From Eubacteriales bacterium (GTDB lineage: Bacteria > Bacillota_A > Clostridia > Christensenellales > Aristaeellaceae): a DNA stretch of 14,522 nucleotides. The DNA lies in the NCBI GenBank assembly GCA_029974855.1, contig JARKQO010000002.1:1-14522 (forward strand), read 5' to 3'. The notes beneath the pieces are model-generated. The model saw only the letters and a list, made by a program, of their open reading frames with translations. It searched no databases and had not been told where the DNA came from. Made by a program: the position numbers and the translations under genes. This document shows positions 6,508 to 13,517 of the stretch, piece by piece; the stretch's first letter is position 1; each line of letters opens with the position of its first letter.

Positions 6508-7368
6508 ATGAGTATCCTGATCGCGGCGCTTCTGGGGCTCATTCAAGGGCTGGCGGAGTTTTTGCCCGTTTCCTCCAGCGGTCATCTGAACCTGTTGCAA
6601 GGCCTCTTTGGCGTGGGGGGGGAGCACCAGCTGCTCTTTAATATTTTGCTCCACGTGGGCACGCTGCTGGCGGTGCTGGTGGTGTTTTGGAAGGAATGGT
6701 GGGATATGCTGCGCCATCCCATCCAAAACAAAACCCTGCTGCTGCTGTTTATCGCCTCGCTGCCCGCCTTGGCCGCCAAGCTGCTTTTTGGCGAGCAGCT
6801 GGACTATTACGAGGTCCATAACGCCATCTTGGGCGCCTGCTTCCTGTTTACGGGCCTGCTGCTGCTGCTGACCCAGTGGCTGGGCCGCCGCCAGGAGCGC
6901 CTGCGCAGGGAGGATAAGCCCCTGGGCGTCCTCCAGGCTTTGGCCATGGGGGCCATGCAAGCCGTGGGCATGCTGCCGGGCATCAGCCGCAGCGGTTCCA
7001 CCATCTTCGGCGGGGTGGCCGCAGGGGTCAGCCGGGAGCGGGCGGCCAAGTTCAGCTTTATGATGAGCGCCCCCGCCATCGTGGCGGGCATGCTCTCGGA
7101 GGGCTACGAGGTGGTGAAGTCCGGCAGCCTTTCCGCCTCTGGCGATCTGCCCGCCATCGCGGTGGGCATGGTGGTGGCGGCCCTGAGCGGCTATGTGTCC
7201 ATCCGATTTATGATGAAGATCATCGCCAAGGCCTCTTTGAACTGGTTTGCCCTGTATGTGATTGTGCTGGGCATTGTGGTGATCGTGCTGCAAATGACCG
7301 GGGTGCTGGCGGATCCGCCCCAGCCGCTGCCCGAGGTGGTGGCGCTGCTGCGCCCCTTGGTGGGATAG
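6508..7368 (+). CDS. uppP: Undecaprenyl-diphosphatase (BacA/UppP)
   Basis: This integral membrane enzyme removes a phosphate from undecaprenyl diphosphate on the outer face of the membrane. It recycles the lipid carrier used for peptidoglycan, teichoic acid and polysaccharide export, and extra copies give bacitracin resistance. The 286-residue length is near the family norm. Both signature motifs are intact: GLAEFLPVSSSGHL at 14-27, with the catalytic-region Glu17, and PGISRSGST at 157-165 with Arg161. A SRERAAKFSFMMSAPAI stretch follows at about 175-191, and multiple hydrophobic segments run through to the C-terminus. The start at 6508 has a modest AAAGGGA site upstream. A run of eight G bases at 6615-6622 lies near the 5' end of the coding region. 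The gene has its own promoter and terminator, so it is a single-gene unit next to the polysaccharide operon. Confidence 0.95.
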   Translation: MSILIAALLGLIQGLAEFLPVSSSGHLNLLQGLFGVGGEHQLLFNILLHVGTLLAVLVVFWKEWWDMLRHPIQNKTLLLLFIASLPALAAKLLFGEQLDYYEVHNAILGACFLFTGLLLLLTQWLGRRQERLRREDKPLGVLQALAMGAMQAVGMLPGISRSGSTIFGGVAAGVSRERAAKFSFMMSAPAIVAGMLSEGYEVVKSGSLSASGDLPAIAVGMVVAALSGYVSIRFMMKIIAKASLNWFALYVIVLGIVVIVLQMTGVLADPPQPLPEVVALLRPLVG

Positions 7369-7392
7369 GAACGGCAGGAAGAGCGGCAACGC

Positions 7393-7441
7393 AACGGGCC
7401 CCGGGGGGATTCGCGCCCACCCGGGGCCCGTTTTTCTTTTT
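7393..7441 (+). terminator. Intrinsic terminator of uppP
   Basis: AACGGGCCCCGGG (7393-7405) pairs with CCCGGGGCCCGTT (7420-7432). Three further G-C pairs (7406-7408 with 7416-7418) form past a single bulged A, leaving a loop of about 7 bases. A T-rich tract (tttttctttt) begins at 7431. It lies 24 bp after the uppP stop and insulates the downstream operon. Confidence 0.92.
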
Positions 7442-7489
7442 CCCATTCCCCTATGCTCGGGGCTCCGTCCCGTGCGAAATCCCCCTTCC

Positions 7490-7519
7490 TTGACAAGAAA
7501 AAGCCAATCATGCTATACT
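7490..7519 (+). promoter_or_regulatory. Strong promoter of the polysaccharide operon
   Basis: A perfect TTGACA (7490-7495) and TATACT (7514-7519) are separated by 18 bp, and a TG one base before the -10 gives an extended -10. The start codon at 7567 is about 48 bp beyond the -10. No later promoter was seen in the operon. Confidence 0.85.
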
Positions 7520-7566
7520 TTGCAAGGTTTCCCATTTCGGATTGATACATCCATTTGGAGGTTTTT

Positions 7567-8472
7567 ATGAATTTCAAAAGCTGGCTTCGCAAAATTCTGC
7601 CCCAGCCCTCCGCCAATACGGCGGCCAGCTTTCACCGCAATGATCTGGCCCATATGATGATGCAAAAGCGCAACTGCATTCTCAAGCTGGACTACCATCT
7701 GGCGGAGCATTGCAACCTGCGCTGCAAGGGGTGCAGCACCTACGCGCCCCTGGCCCAGAAGGAGTTTGCGGAGCTGGACGTGTTCACTTCGGATTTGACC
7801 CAGCTGCGCAGCCTGATTGGGGACCGGCTGCTGAATTTGCATCTGCTGGGCGGCGAGCCCCTGCTGAACCCTGAGATCGAGCAATTTGTGGTGAAGGCCC
7901 GCTCCATTTTTCCGGAAACCTTTATCGACATCGTATCCAACGGCCTGCTGGTGAAGAAGATGCCGGAATCCTTCTGGAATACCCTTCGGGAGCAGAATGT
8001 GGCGCTGCAGCTTTCGGTATATCCGGTGAACCTGAACTATGCCGAGCTGACGGAATACGCCAAGTCCAAGGGCGTCAGCGCCTTCTCCTATGGCGGCGGT
8101 GAAACCATCGACCATTTTTACCGCAAGGCCCTGGACCCCTATGGCCAGCAAGTCATGTACACCAGCCACCTGAACTGCCCCCATGGGGACAACACCCAGC
8201 TGTTCCGGGGAAGGCTGTACCGCTGTCCTTCCACGGCCTATGTCCACCATCTGAACCGGAAGCTGAAGGCGGACGATCCCTCCCGGCCTCAGGAGATGTT
8301 CAAGCTCCATCCCATGGATTCCTTGGATATTTACCAGGCCAAAAGCGCCGAGGAGGTTTTTGAATTTCTCAGCAACGCCATTCCCTTCTGCCGCTATTGC
8401 GTCTGCACCAACATCACCGACGTGCCCTGGGCCAAGTCGGACCAAAATGTTCAGGAATGGGTGAACCTCTAG
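7567..8472 (+). CDS. Radical SAM enzyme with C-terminal cysteine cluster, first gene of glycan operon
   Basis: The 301-residue protein has the radical SAM signature CX3CX2C (Cys49, Cys53, Cys56 in HCNLRCKGC) that holds the [4Fe-4S] cluster. The GGEP motif at 95-98 and an SNGLL strand at 124-128 follow, both typical of the SAM-binding barrel. Five later cysteines (204, 220, 275, 278, 280) resemble a SPASM/Twitch-type site for an auxiliary cluster. Family members cleave SAM to a 5'-deoxyadenosyl radical and modify peptides, sugars or other substrates. The substrate here is unknown. The neighbours are glycosyltransferases, and no small precursor-peptide gene was seen in the flanking gaps, so a sugar or glycan-linked substrate is more likely than a peptide. 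The ATG at 7567 has GGAGG at 7557-7561. The gene follows the operon promoter, and a 96-bp gap without a terminator leads to the next gene. Confidence 0.85.
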   Translation: MNFKSWLRKILPQPSANTAASFHRNDLAHMMMQKRNCILKLDYHLAEHCNLRCKGCSTYAPLAQKEFAELDVFTSDLTQLRSLIGDRLLNLHLLGGEPLLNPEIEQFVVKARSIFPETFIDIVSNGLLVKKMPESFWNTLREQNVALQLSVYPVNLNYAELTEYAKSKGVSAFSYGGGETIDHFYRKALDPYGQQVMYTSHLNCPHGDNTQLFRGRLYRCPSTAYVHHLNRKLKADDPSRPQEMFKLHPMDSLDIYQAKSAEEVFEFLSNAIPFCRYCVCTNITDVPWAKSDQNVQEWVNL

Positions 8473-8568
8473 CATAGCGGAATCAACCCAAGTGGCCTAT
8501 TGCCCGCGTCAGGGAAAAGGCATGCCGACCCCAAGGCCGTTGGCAGCGTGAAGGGCTGGAGTTTGTAT

Positions 8569-9693
8569 ATGACAAAGGCAATTCGGGTGGCGCAGGTACT
8601 CAACCGGATGGACAGCGGCGGCATCGAGGCGGTGGTGATGAACTATTACCGCCATATGGACCGCAGCCAGGTTCAGTTTGACTTTTACTTCACAGAGGAC
8701 AGCCTCTTCCCCCAACGGGAGGAGTTGGAACGCTTGGGGGCGGGAATCTACAAGATTCCCGCCTATACCAAGGTTTTTTCCTATCAAAGGGCGCTGCGGC
8801 AGGCCTTTCGCCAGAAGCGCTACAGCATCGTCCACGCCCATTTGAGCACCATGTCCATCTTTCCGCTGTTTTCCGCCTGGCTGGCAGGGGTCCCGGTGAG
8901 AATCTGCCACAACCATTCCACCGCCAACTGGGGCGAGGGCGGAAAGACGCTGCAGAAATATGCCCTGCGGCCTTTTAACAAGATTTTTGCCAACCGCTGG
9001 TTTGCCTGCGGCGAAAAGGCCGGGCGCTGGATGTATGGGGACCGGGCCTTTGACAGCGGCCGGGTGTTTGTATTGCCAAACGCCATCGACGGCGAAAAGT
9101 TCGCCTACGACCCCGCCGCCCGCCAGGAGCTGCGCCGGGAGCTGGGCATTCCGGAAAGCGCCTTTGTGGTGGGGCATGTGGGGCGGTTCACCTATGCCAA
9201 GAACCATCCGTTTTTGATCGAGGTGTTCCAGCGGCTGCTGGAGGTACGGCCCGACGCCTGCCTCCTGCTGGTGGGCGAGGGGGAAATGGAGGAGAAAATC
9301 CGCGCTTTGGTGGCAGAGAAAAACCTGCTGCGGCGGGTGATCTTTACCGGGGTGCGCCAGGACGTCAACAAGCTCTACAGCGCCATGGACGTATTCTGCC
9401 TGCCCAGCCACTACGAGGGCTTCGCGCTGGTGGCGGTGGAGGCCCAGGCTTCGGGGCTTCCCTGTATCTGCTCCAACCAGGTTTCCGGAGAAATCGACCT
9501 TTCCGAGGACGTAACCCATATCTCCACGGAAAAAGGGGATCTTCCCGCCTGGATCCGGCAGATCCAGAGGGTGAACATCAACAGCCAGCGCAAAATGCCC
9601 GCCTTTGCCCAGCATTTCAGCATCACCTACGCCGCGGCGCAATACCAAGCGTACATTGGGGAGAATTATGAAAAAGCTGTATCAGAATCCTAA
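8569..9693 (+). CDS. GT4 family glycosyltransferase (EpsF-like)
   Basis: The 374-residue protein is a GT-B fold retaining glycosyltransferase, probably cytoplasmic or peripheral to the membrane. Its N-terminal domain has VLNRMDSGGIE at 10-20, the glycine loop of the acceptor side, and a VHAHLS strand at about 88-93. The C-terminal donor domain has GHVGRFTYAKNH at 202-213 and the EX7E motif Glu283/Glu291 in HYEGFALVAVEAQASGLP. Members transfer a sugar from a nucleotide donor to a lipid-linked glycan; donor and acceptor cannot be predicted from this sequence. The ATG at 8569 has GGAG at 8558-8561, whereas upstream in-frame starts such as TTG 8500 have no site and add unconserved sequence. The 3' end overlaps the next gene by 26 bp. 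Confidence 0.9.
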   Translation: MTKAIRVAQVLNRMDSGGIEAVVMNYYRHMDRSQVQFDFYFTEDSLFPQREELERLGAGIYKIPAYTKVFSYQRALRQAFRQKRYSIVHAHLSTMSIFPLFSAWLAGVPVRICHNHSTANWGEGGKTLQKYALRPFNKIFANRWFACGEKAGRWMYGDRAFDSGRVFVLPNAIDGEKFAYDPAARQELRRELGIPESAFVVGHVGRFTYAKNHPFLIEVFQRLLEVRPDACLLLVGEGEMEEKIRALVAEKNLLRRVIFTGVRQDVNKLYSAMDVFCLPSHYEGFALVAVEAQASGLPCICSNQVSGEIDLSEDVTHISTEKGDLPAWIRQIQRVNINSQRKMPAFAQHFSITYAAAQYQAYIGENYEKAVSES

Positions 9694-10897
9694 GGTACTG
9701 CAAATCCTATTGGCTGTCTGGCTGGTGCTGACGTACCTGCCGGCCCTGAAGCTGACGGAGTTGTCCACCCCCAACGGGGGGATTCCGGTGAGCCTGTGCT
9801 ACCTGTTCTCGGTGGTCTTTCTCCCCTTTTTGGCCTTTCAGCTGCCCAAGCTGCGGATTCCGCCCTGGTACATCACAGGTCTATACCTGTATGTGATCGC
9901 CTGGGCCGTCATCCAAGCCTCGGCCCACGGCCTGAGCAAATCCATCCTTCACTGGCTATTCGGGGCTTTTGTGCTGCTGGTGTTGGCCAATGTGGGCGAG
10001 TACCTGTCCAAGGAGCAGCTTGGCAGCGTGCTCCAGGTGGGCATTTTGGTGTTTGTGCTGTGCCATCTGATCTACAACCTCATCCATTGGCAGGGTATCT
10101 ACGAGGTGGTGGCCCAGGGGCAGATCGCCTCCTCCTTGGGCTCTCTGACCCGGGGGGGCCGGAACCTGGACGCCACCTGGCTGGGGCTGGGCTGCTTCCT
10201 CATCAAGGATAAACGGCTACGCTTCGGCTGCCTCCTATATAGCCTGGCCTACGCGGTGATCGGCGTAAGCCGGGTGGGGATCGTCGCCACCGGCCTTTGC
10301 CTTCTGTGGATGCTAGTCTACGATGAGCGGTACGGCTTTCGCAAGAATACAGCCCTGCTGTGGAGCGGCCTGGCGGTGGCGGGCCTGGGCATCGCCTTTG
10401 CCCTGGGCCTGGCCCAGCGCATGATCAACCGCATGTTCCTGGGCTACGGCGAAGGGTCCGTTTCGTTCTTGGCAGGCCGCGAGGCCATGTGGCAGAATCT
10501 GCTGCCCATGTTCAAGGCCCATCCCTTTGGGGTGGGGGCGGGCAACGCCCTTCCGGTGATGCGCAGCGAGTTTGGCTTTTCCAGCTACGAAGATGTGATG
10601 CACAACGTGTTTTTCCAATGGCTGCTGGACGGAGGCCTGATCGGGGCCCTTTGGTTTGTGGCCCTGGCGGTCCTGCTTTTCTACAGCCAGCGCAGCCGCA
10701 AAACCGGATGGTTCCGAGAGCCCCTGGCCGCCTACCTGCTGGTGTATTTGGTATTGTCTTTGGTGCAGTTTCACGGCGGAGAGGCGCTGATGATCTTCAC
10801 CTTGGGCTGCTTCCTGGTTTCCCAGGGAAAATGGGTCCAAATCCGCTGGCCCTGGCAAAAACCCTCCCAGGCGAAAGAACCGGTGGGGGCGAAATGA
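9668..10897 (+). CDS. O-antigen ligase/polymerase-like membrane protein (Wzy/WaaL family)
   Basis: The 409-residue protein is mostly hydrophobic, with about ten or more predicted membrane segments. It carries the family's diagnostic late region: GVGAGN at about residues 288-293, then MHNVFFQWLLDGGLIG at about 309-324, the H-N-x3-Q-x2-x3-GLIG pattern of the Wzy_C domain loop. Family members polymerise lipid-linked oligosaccharide repeats outside the membrane (Wzy) or ligate glycans to an acceptor (WaaL). In a Firmicute glycan operon polymerase is the more likely role. The ATG at 9668 lies inside the end of the preceding gene with GGGGAG at 9658-9663, implying coupled translation. Its stop overlaps the next start as ATGA. 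A run of seven G bases occurs at 10152-10158. Confidence 0.85.
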   Translation: MKKLYQNPKVLQILLAVWLVLTYLPALKLTELSTPNGGIPVSLCYLFSVVFLPFLAFQLPKLRIPPWYITGLYLYVIAWAVIQASAHGLSKSILHWLFGAFVLLVLANVGEYLSKEQLGSVLQVGILVFVLCHLIYNLIHWQGIYEVVAQGQIASSLGSLTRGGRNLDATWLGLGCFLIKDKRLRFGCLLYSLAYAVIGVSRVGIVATGLCLLWMLVYDERYGFRKNTALLWSGLAVAGLGIAFALGLAQRMINRMFLGYGEGSVSFLAGREAMWQNLLPMFKAHPFGVGAGNALPVMRSEFGFSSYEDVMHNVFFQWLLDGGLIGALWFVALAVLLFYSQRSRKTGWFREPLAAYLLVYLVLSLVQFHGGEALMIFTLGCFLVSQGKWVQIRWPWQKPSQAKEPVGAK

Positions 10898-12234
10898 GGC
10901 CGCTGCGCGTTCTGCTGATCACCCGGGAATGCCTGCGGACAGATTCCAACGAAGGCAACGTGTTGTTGAGCCTGTTCGCCGGGCAGCCGGTGGAGCTGGC
11001 CAACCTCTACTGTAAGCCGGGCCTGCCCGATACCCAGGCCTGCGCCGCCTATTTTCAGCTGACGGACCGGATGGCCCTGGACAATCTGCTGCACAAAACC
11101 CCCATGGGGCGGCGGGTGGAACCGGAGCTGCCGGCACATCAGGCCGCTGCCCAGGGAGAAAAGGAAAACAAGGCCTTCTATGATTTTTTCCGCAGCCACA
11201 ACCTAACCCTCTTTCACGCTGCCCGGGAGCTGCTTTGGAAGCTGGCGGATTTCAAAAGCCAGGCCTTGCGGGATTTTGTCGCCGGCTTTGGGCCGGATGT
11301 GATCTTCGCCCCCCTGTGCTACAGCATGTTTGTGCTGGCGGTGCACCGCCATGTGATCGGCTTGGCGGGCATGCCGGCTATGACCTATGCCTACGACGAC
11401 CTGTATTCCCTGCGGCAGTTCCGGTTTTCGCCCCTTTTTTGGGCCCACAGGCTTTTCCAGCGCCGGGCCATCCGCAAAACCCTTCCCTATTACCGCTACG
11501 CCTATACCATGACCCGGCAGCAGGCGGAGGAATACGGCGGCATGCTGGGGGTTCCCATGCGGGTGCTGCGCAAATGCGCGGTGGCTCAGAGCGCAGCCGG
11601 GGGAGCCGATACCGCGCAAGACCCCGCCTCCGTGCCTCGCCAACCCCGCAATGACATCCGCCTGATCTACGGAGGGGGCGTCTATTTTGGCCGGGACAAA
11701 ACCCTGATGGCGGTTTCCGACGCGGTGCGGGCCCTGCGCCAGGAGGGGTATCCTGTGCGGATGGACGTGTACACCGCCTCCCCCCTTTCCCAAAAGGCCC
11801 GGCGCAAGCTCCAGGACGGGGAGGGGTGCGCGCTGCACCCTGCGGTGCCCTTTGCTGTGCTGGAGAAGCTGTACCGGGAGAGCCACATCGCCCTCCATGT
11901 GGAATCCTTCCAAAAAAAGAACGCCTTGGTGACCCGCTTGTCCTTTTCCACCAAAATCGTGGACTGCCTGGCCAGCGGCTGCGCGGTGCTGGCCATCTGC
12001 CCGCCCATCAACGCGGGCTGGCAGTATCTCAGGGACGAGGACGCGGCGGTGTGCATCGAAACGCCCAAAGATATCCAAAAGGCTGTCCGCAGAATGGTTG
12101 GCGATCAAGCCCTGCGGCAGACCTATGCCTACAGGGCCCGGGAATGCCTGCTGCGCAACCATGACGAAAAAAAGATCCGCCAGAACCTGTTGGCCGACCT
12201 GGAAGAGGTTGCCAGGGGGGAGGATCAAAAATGA
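10894..12234 (+). CDS. Divergent GT-B glycosyltransferase
   Basis: The 446-residue protein begins with a Rossmann-like strand (RPLRVLLITRE) and continues with a long helical N-terminal domain. The donor-domain features come late: YGGGVYFGRDKTL at 259-271 and HIALHVESFQKKNALVTRLSFSTKIVDCLASGCAVLAI at about 331-368. The STKIVDCLASG segment resembles the nucleotide-sugar site of GT4-type capsular transferases, but the usual EX7E pair is not evident, so the family assignment is tentative. A Gln/Ala/Pro-rich loop of about 20 residues (232-252) looks like an interdomain linker. The start ATG overlaps the previous stop (ATGA) and its own stop overlaps the next start in the same way, placing it inside a tightly coupled glycan gene set. 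The sugar it transfers is unknown. Confidence 0.75.
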   Translation: MRPLRVLLITRECLRTDSNEGNVLLSLFAGQPVELANLYCKPGLPDTQACAAYFQLTDRMALDNLLHKTPMGRRVEPELPAHQAAAQGEKENKAFYDFFRSHNLTLFHAARELLWKLADFKSQALRDFVAGFGPDVIFAPLCYSMFVLAVHRHVIGLAGMPAMTYAYDDLYSLRQFRFSPLFWAHRLFQRRAIRKTLPYYRYAYTMTRQQAEEYGGMLGVPMRVLRKCAVAQSAAGGADTAQDPASVPRQPRNDIRLIYGGGVYFGRDKTLMAVSDAVRALRQEGYPVRMDVYTASPLSQKARRKLQDGEGCALHPAVPFAVLEKLYRESHIALHVESFQKKNALVTRLSFSTKIVDCLASGCAVLAICPPINAGWQYLRDEDAAVCIETPKDIQKAVRRMVGDQALRQTYAYRARECLLRNHDEKKIRQNLLADLEEVARGEDQK

Positions 12235-13469
12235 AAATTGTGCAAATCAACGCCACCTGCGGTATTGGCAGCACGGGCCGCACCACGGTGGAGCTGGCGG
12301 AGTATCTGGAGCAAAAGGGGCATCAGGCCCATGTTTTTTATGCCACGGGAACGTCCAGCTTTGCCAATAGCACCCCCATAGGAAGCATGGTGGGGCAGAA
12401 AATCCATGCTTTGCTCTCCCGCGTTTCCGGGAAGCAGGCCTATTTTTCCCGCCCCTCCACCCGGAAGATGCTCCGGCAGATGGACGAACTGAAGCCCGAT
12501 GTGGTCCATCTGCGGAACCTCCACGGCAACTACATCCACCTGGGGATGCTGCTGCGGTATCTGGCAACGCGGGATATTCCCACGGTGATCACCTTGCACG
12601 ATTGCTGGTTCATGACCGGCAAGTGCACCCACTATGTTTCCGCCGGCTGTGAAAAATGGAAAACCCGCTGCGGGAACTGCCCCCTGTTGCATATCGACAA
12701 CGGAAACCCCACCTGGTTCTTTGACCGCACCGCCCGCTGCTTCCTGGACAAGAAAAGGTGGTTTGGGGCCATACCCAGGCTGGCGGTGGTGGGGGTCTCC
12801 CAATGGGTGCGGGAGGAAGCGGCCCAGTCCATCTTCCAAAGCCGGAACCCTATTACCATCTATAACTGGATTGACACCGGGATTTTTTATCCCCGAAGCA
12901 CGGAGGTTATCCGGGAAAAGTACCGGCTGGGGGATTCCTTTGTGGTGCTGATGGTCACCAGCCAGGTTTGCGACAGCAAGGGCTACCGGATCCTTTTGGG
13001 GCTGGCAGAACGCTTGGATGACAATTTTAAGCTGGTGCTGGTGGGCAAAAACAACCTGCGCCTGCCCATCCCATCCCGCGTGCTGCACCTTCCCCACACC
13101 GACGACGCGGAGGAGCTGGCCGCCCTCTATTCGGCAGCGGATGTGTGCGTCAACACCACGCAATCCGAAACCTTTGGCAAGGTCACGGCAGAGGCGCTGT
13201 GCTGCGGTACCCCGGTGGTGGTATACCGCAACACCGCCTCCCCCGAGCTGGTGGGGCCGGGTTGCGGCTATGTGGTGGAAGAATCGGAAAGGCTGGAAGC
13301 TGTGTTGCAAGCTGTGCGTAAAATCAAGACCGATGGAAAATCCGCCTATACGGAGGCATGCGTTGCCTTTGCCACCGAAAGGTTTTCCCAGGAGAAGGGC
13401 ATGGGCCAGTACCTTGCCCTGTACCGGGAGCTGGCGGCCATGCCATCCCATCCAAAGGGCGCCGGGTAA
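12231..13469 (+). CDS. WcaC-like GT4 glycosyltransferase with cysteine motif
   Basis: The 412-residue protein is a GT-B glycosyltransferase. It has a glycine loop at 10-17 (CGIGSTGR), a VVHLRNLHGNY strand at 91-101, a donor-site EX7E pair Glu313/Glu321 in SETFGKVTAEALCCGTP, and an ASPELVGPG segment near 337-345. Between the two domains is the motif H123-D-C125-W, then C132, C140, C147 and C150, ending CGNCP. This set recurs in transferases related to the colanic-acid enzyme WcaC and may bind a metal or form a structural knuckle. The ATG at 12231 overlaps the preceding stop by 4 bp and has GGAGG at 12219-12223. The sugar specificity is not evident. A 48-bp gap follows before the amidotransferase gene. 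Confidence 0.88.
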   Translation: MKIVQINATCGIGSTGRTTVELAEYLEQKGHQAHVFYATGTSSFANSTPIGSMVGQKIHALLSRVSGKQAYFSRPSTRKMLRQMDELKPDVVHLRNLHGNYIHLGMLLRYLATRDIPTVITLHDCWFMTGKCTHYVSAGCEKWKTRCGNCPLLHIDNGNPTWFFDRTARCFLDKKRWFGAIPRLAVVGVSQWVREEAAQSIFQSRNPITIYNWIDTGIFYPRSTEVIREKYRLGDSFVVLMVTSQVCDSKGYRILLGLAERLDDNFKLVLVGKNNLRLPIPSRVLHLPHTDDAEELAALYSAADVCVNTTQSETFGKVTAEALCCGTPVVVYRNTASPELVGPGCGYVVEESERLEAVLQAVRKIKTDGKSAYTEACVAFATERFSQEKGMGQYLALYRELAAMPSHPKGAG

Positions 13470-13517
13470 GGGGCGGCAGGGGCAAGGCCCCATCATGGGG
13501 AAGAAAAGAGGGGCATT

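Noticed and set aside
8473..8568. Possible small precursor-peptide gene between the radical SAM enzyme and the glycosyltransferase
   Set aside because: The 96-bp gap has no ATG-started frame with a ribosome binding site and a peptide-like product. The in-frame extension of the next gene from TTG 8500 also lacks a site.
10360..10893. Upstream extension of the frame of the gene starting at 10894
   Set aside because: This stretch lies in another frame inside the polymerase-like gene and gives repetitive Gly/Pro/Arg sequence. The ATGA overlap at 10894-10897 is the natural start.
13475..13500. Short hairpin ggggc-aag-gcccc before the amidotransferase gene as attenuator
   Set aside because: The stem is only 5 bp with no T-run, too weak to call in such GC-rich sequence.
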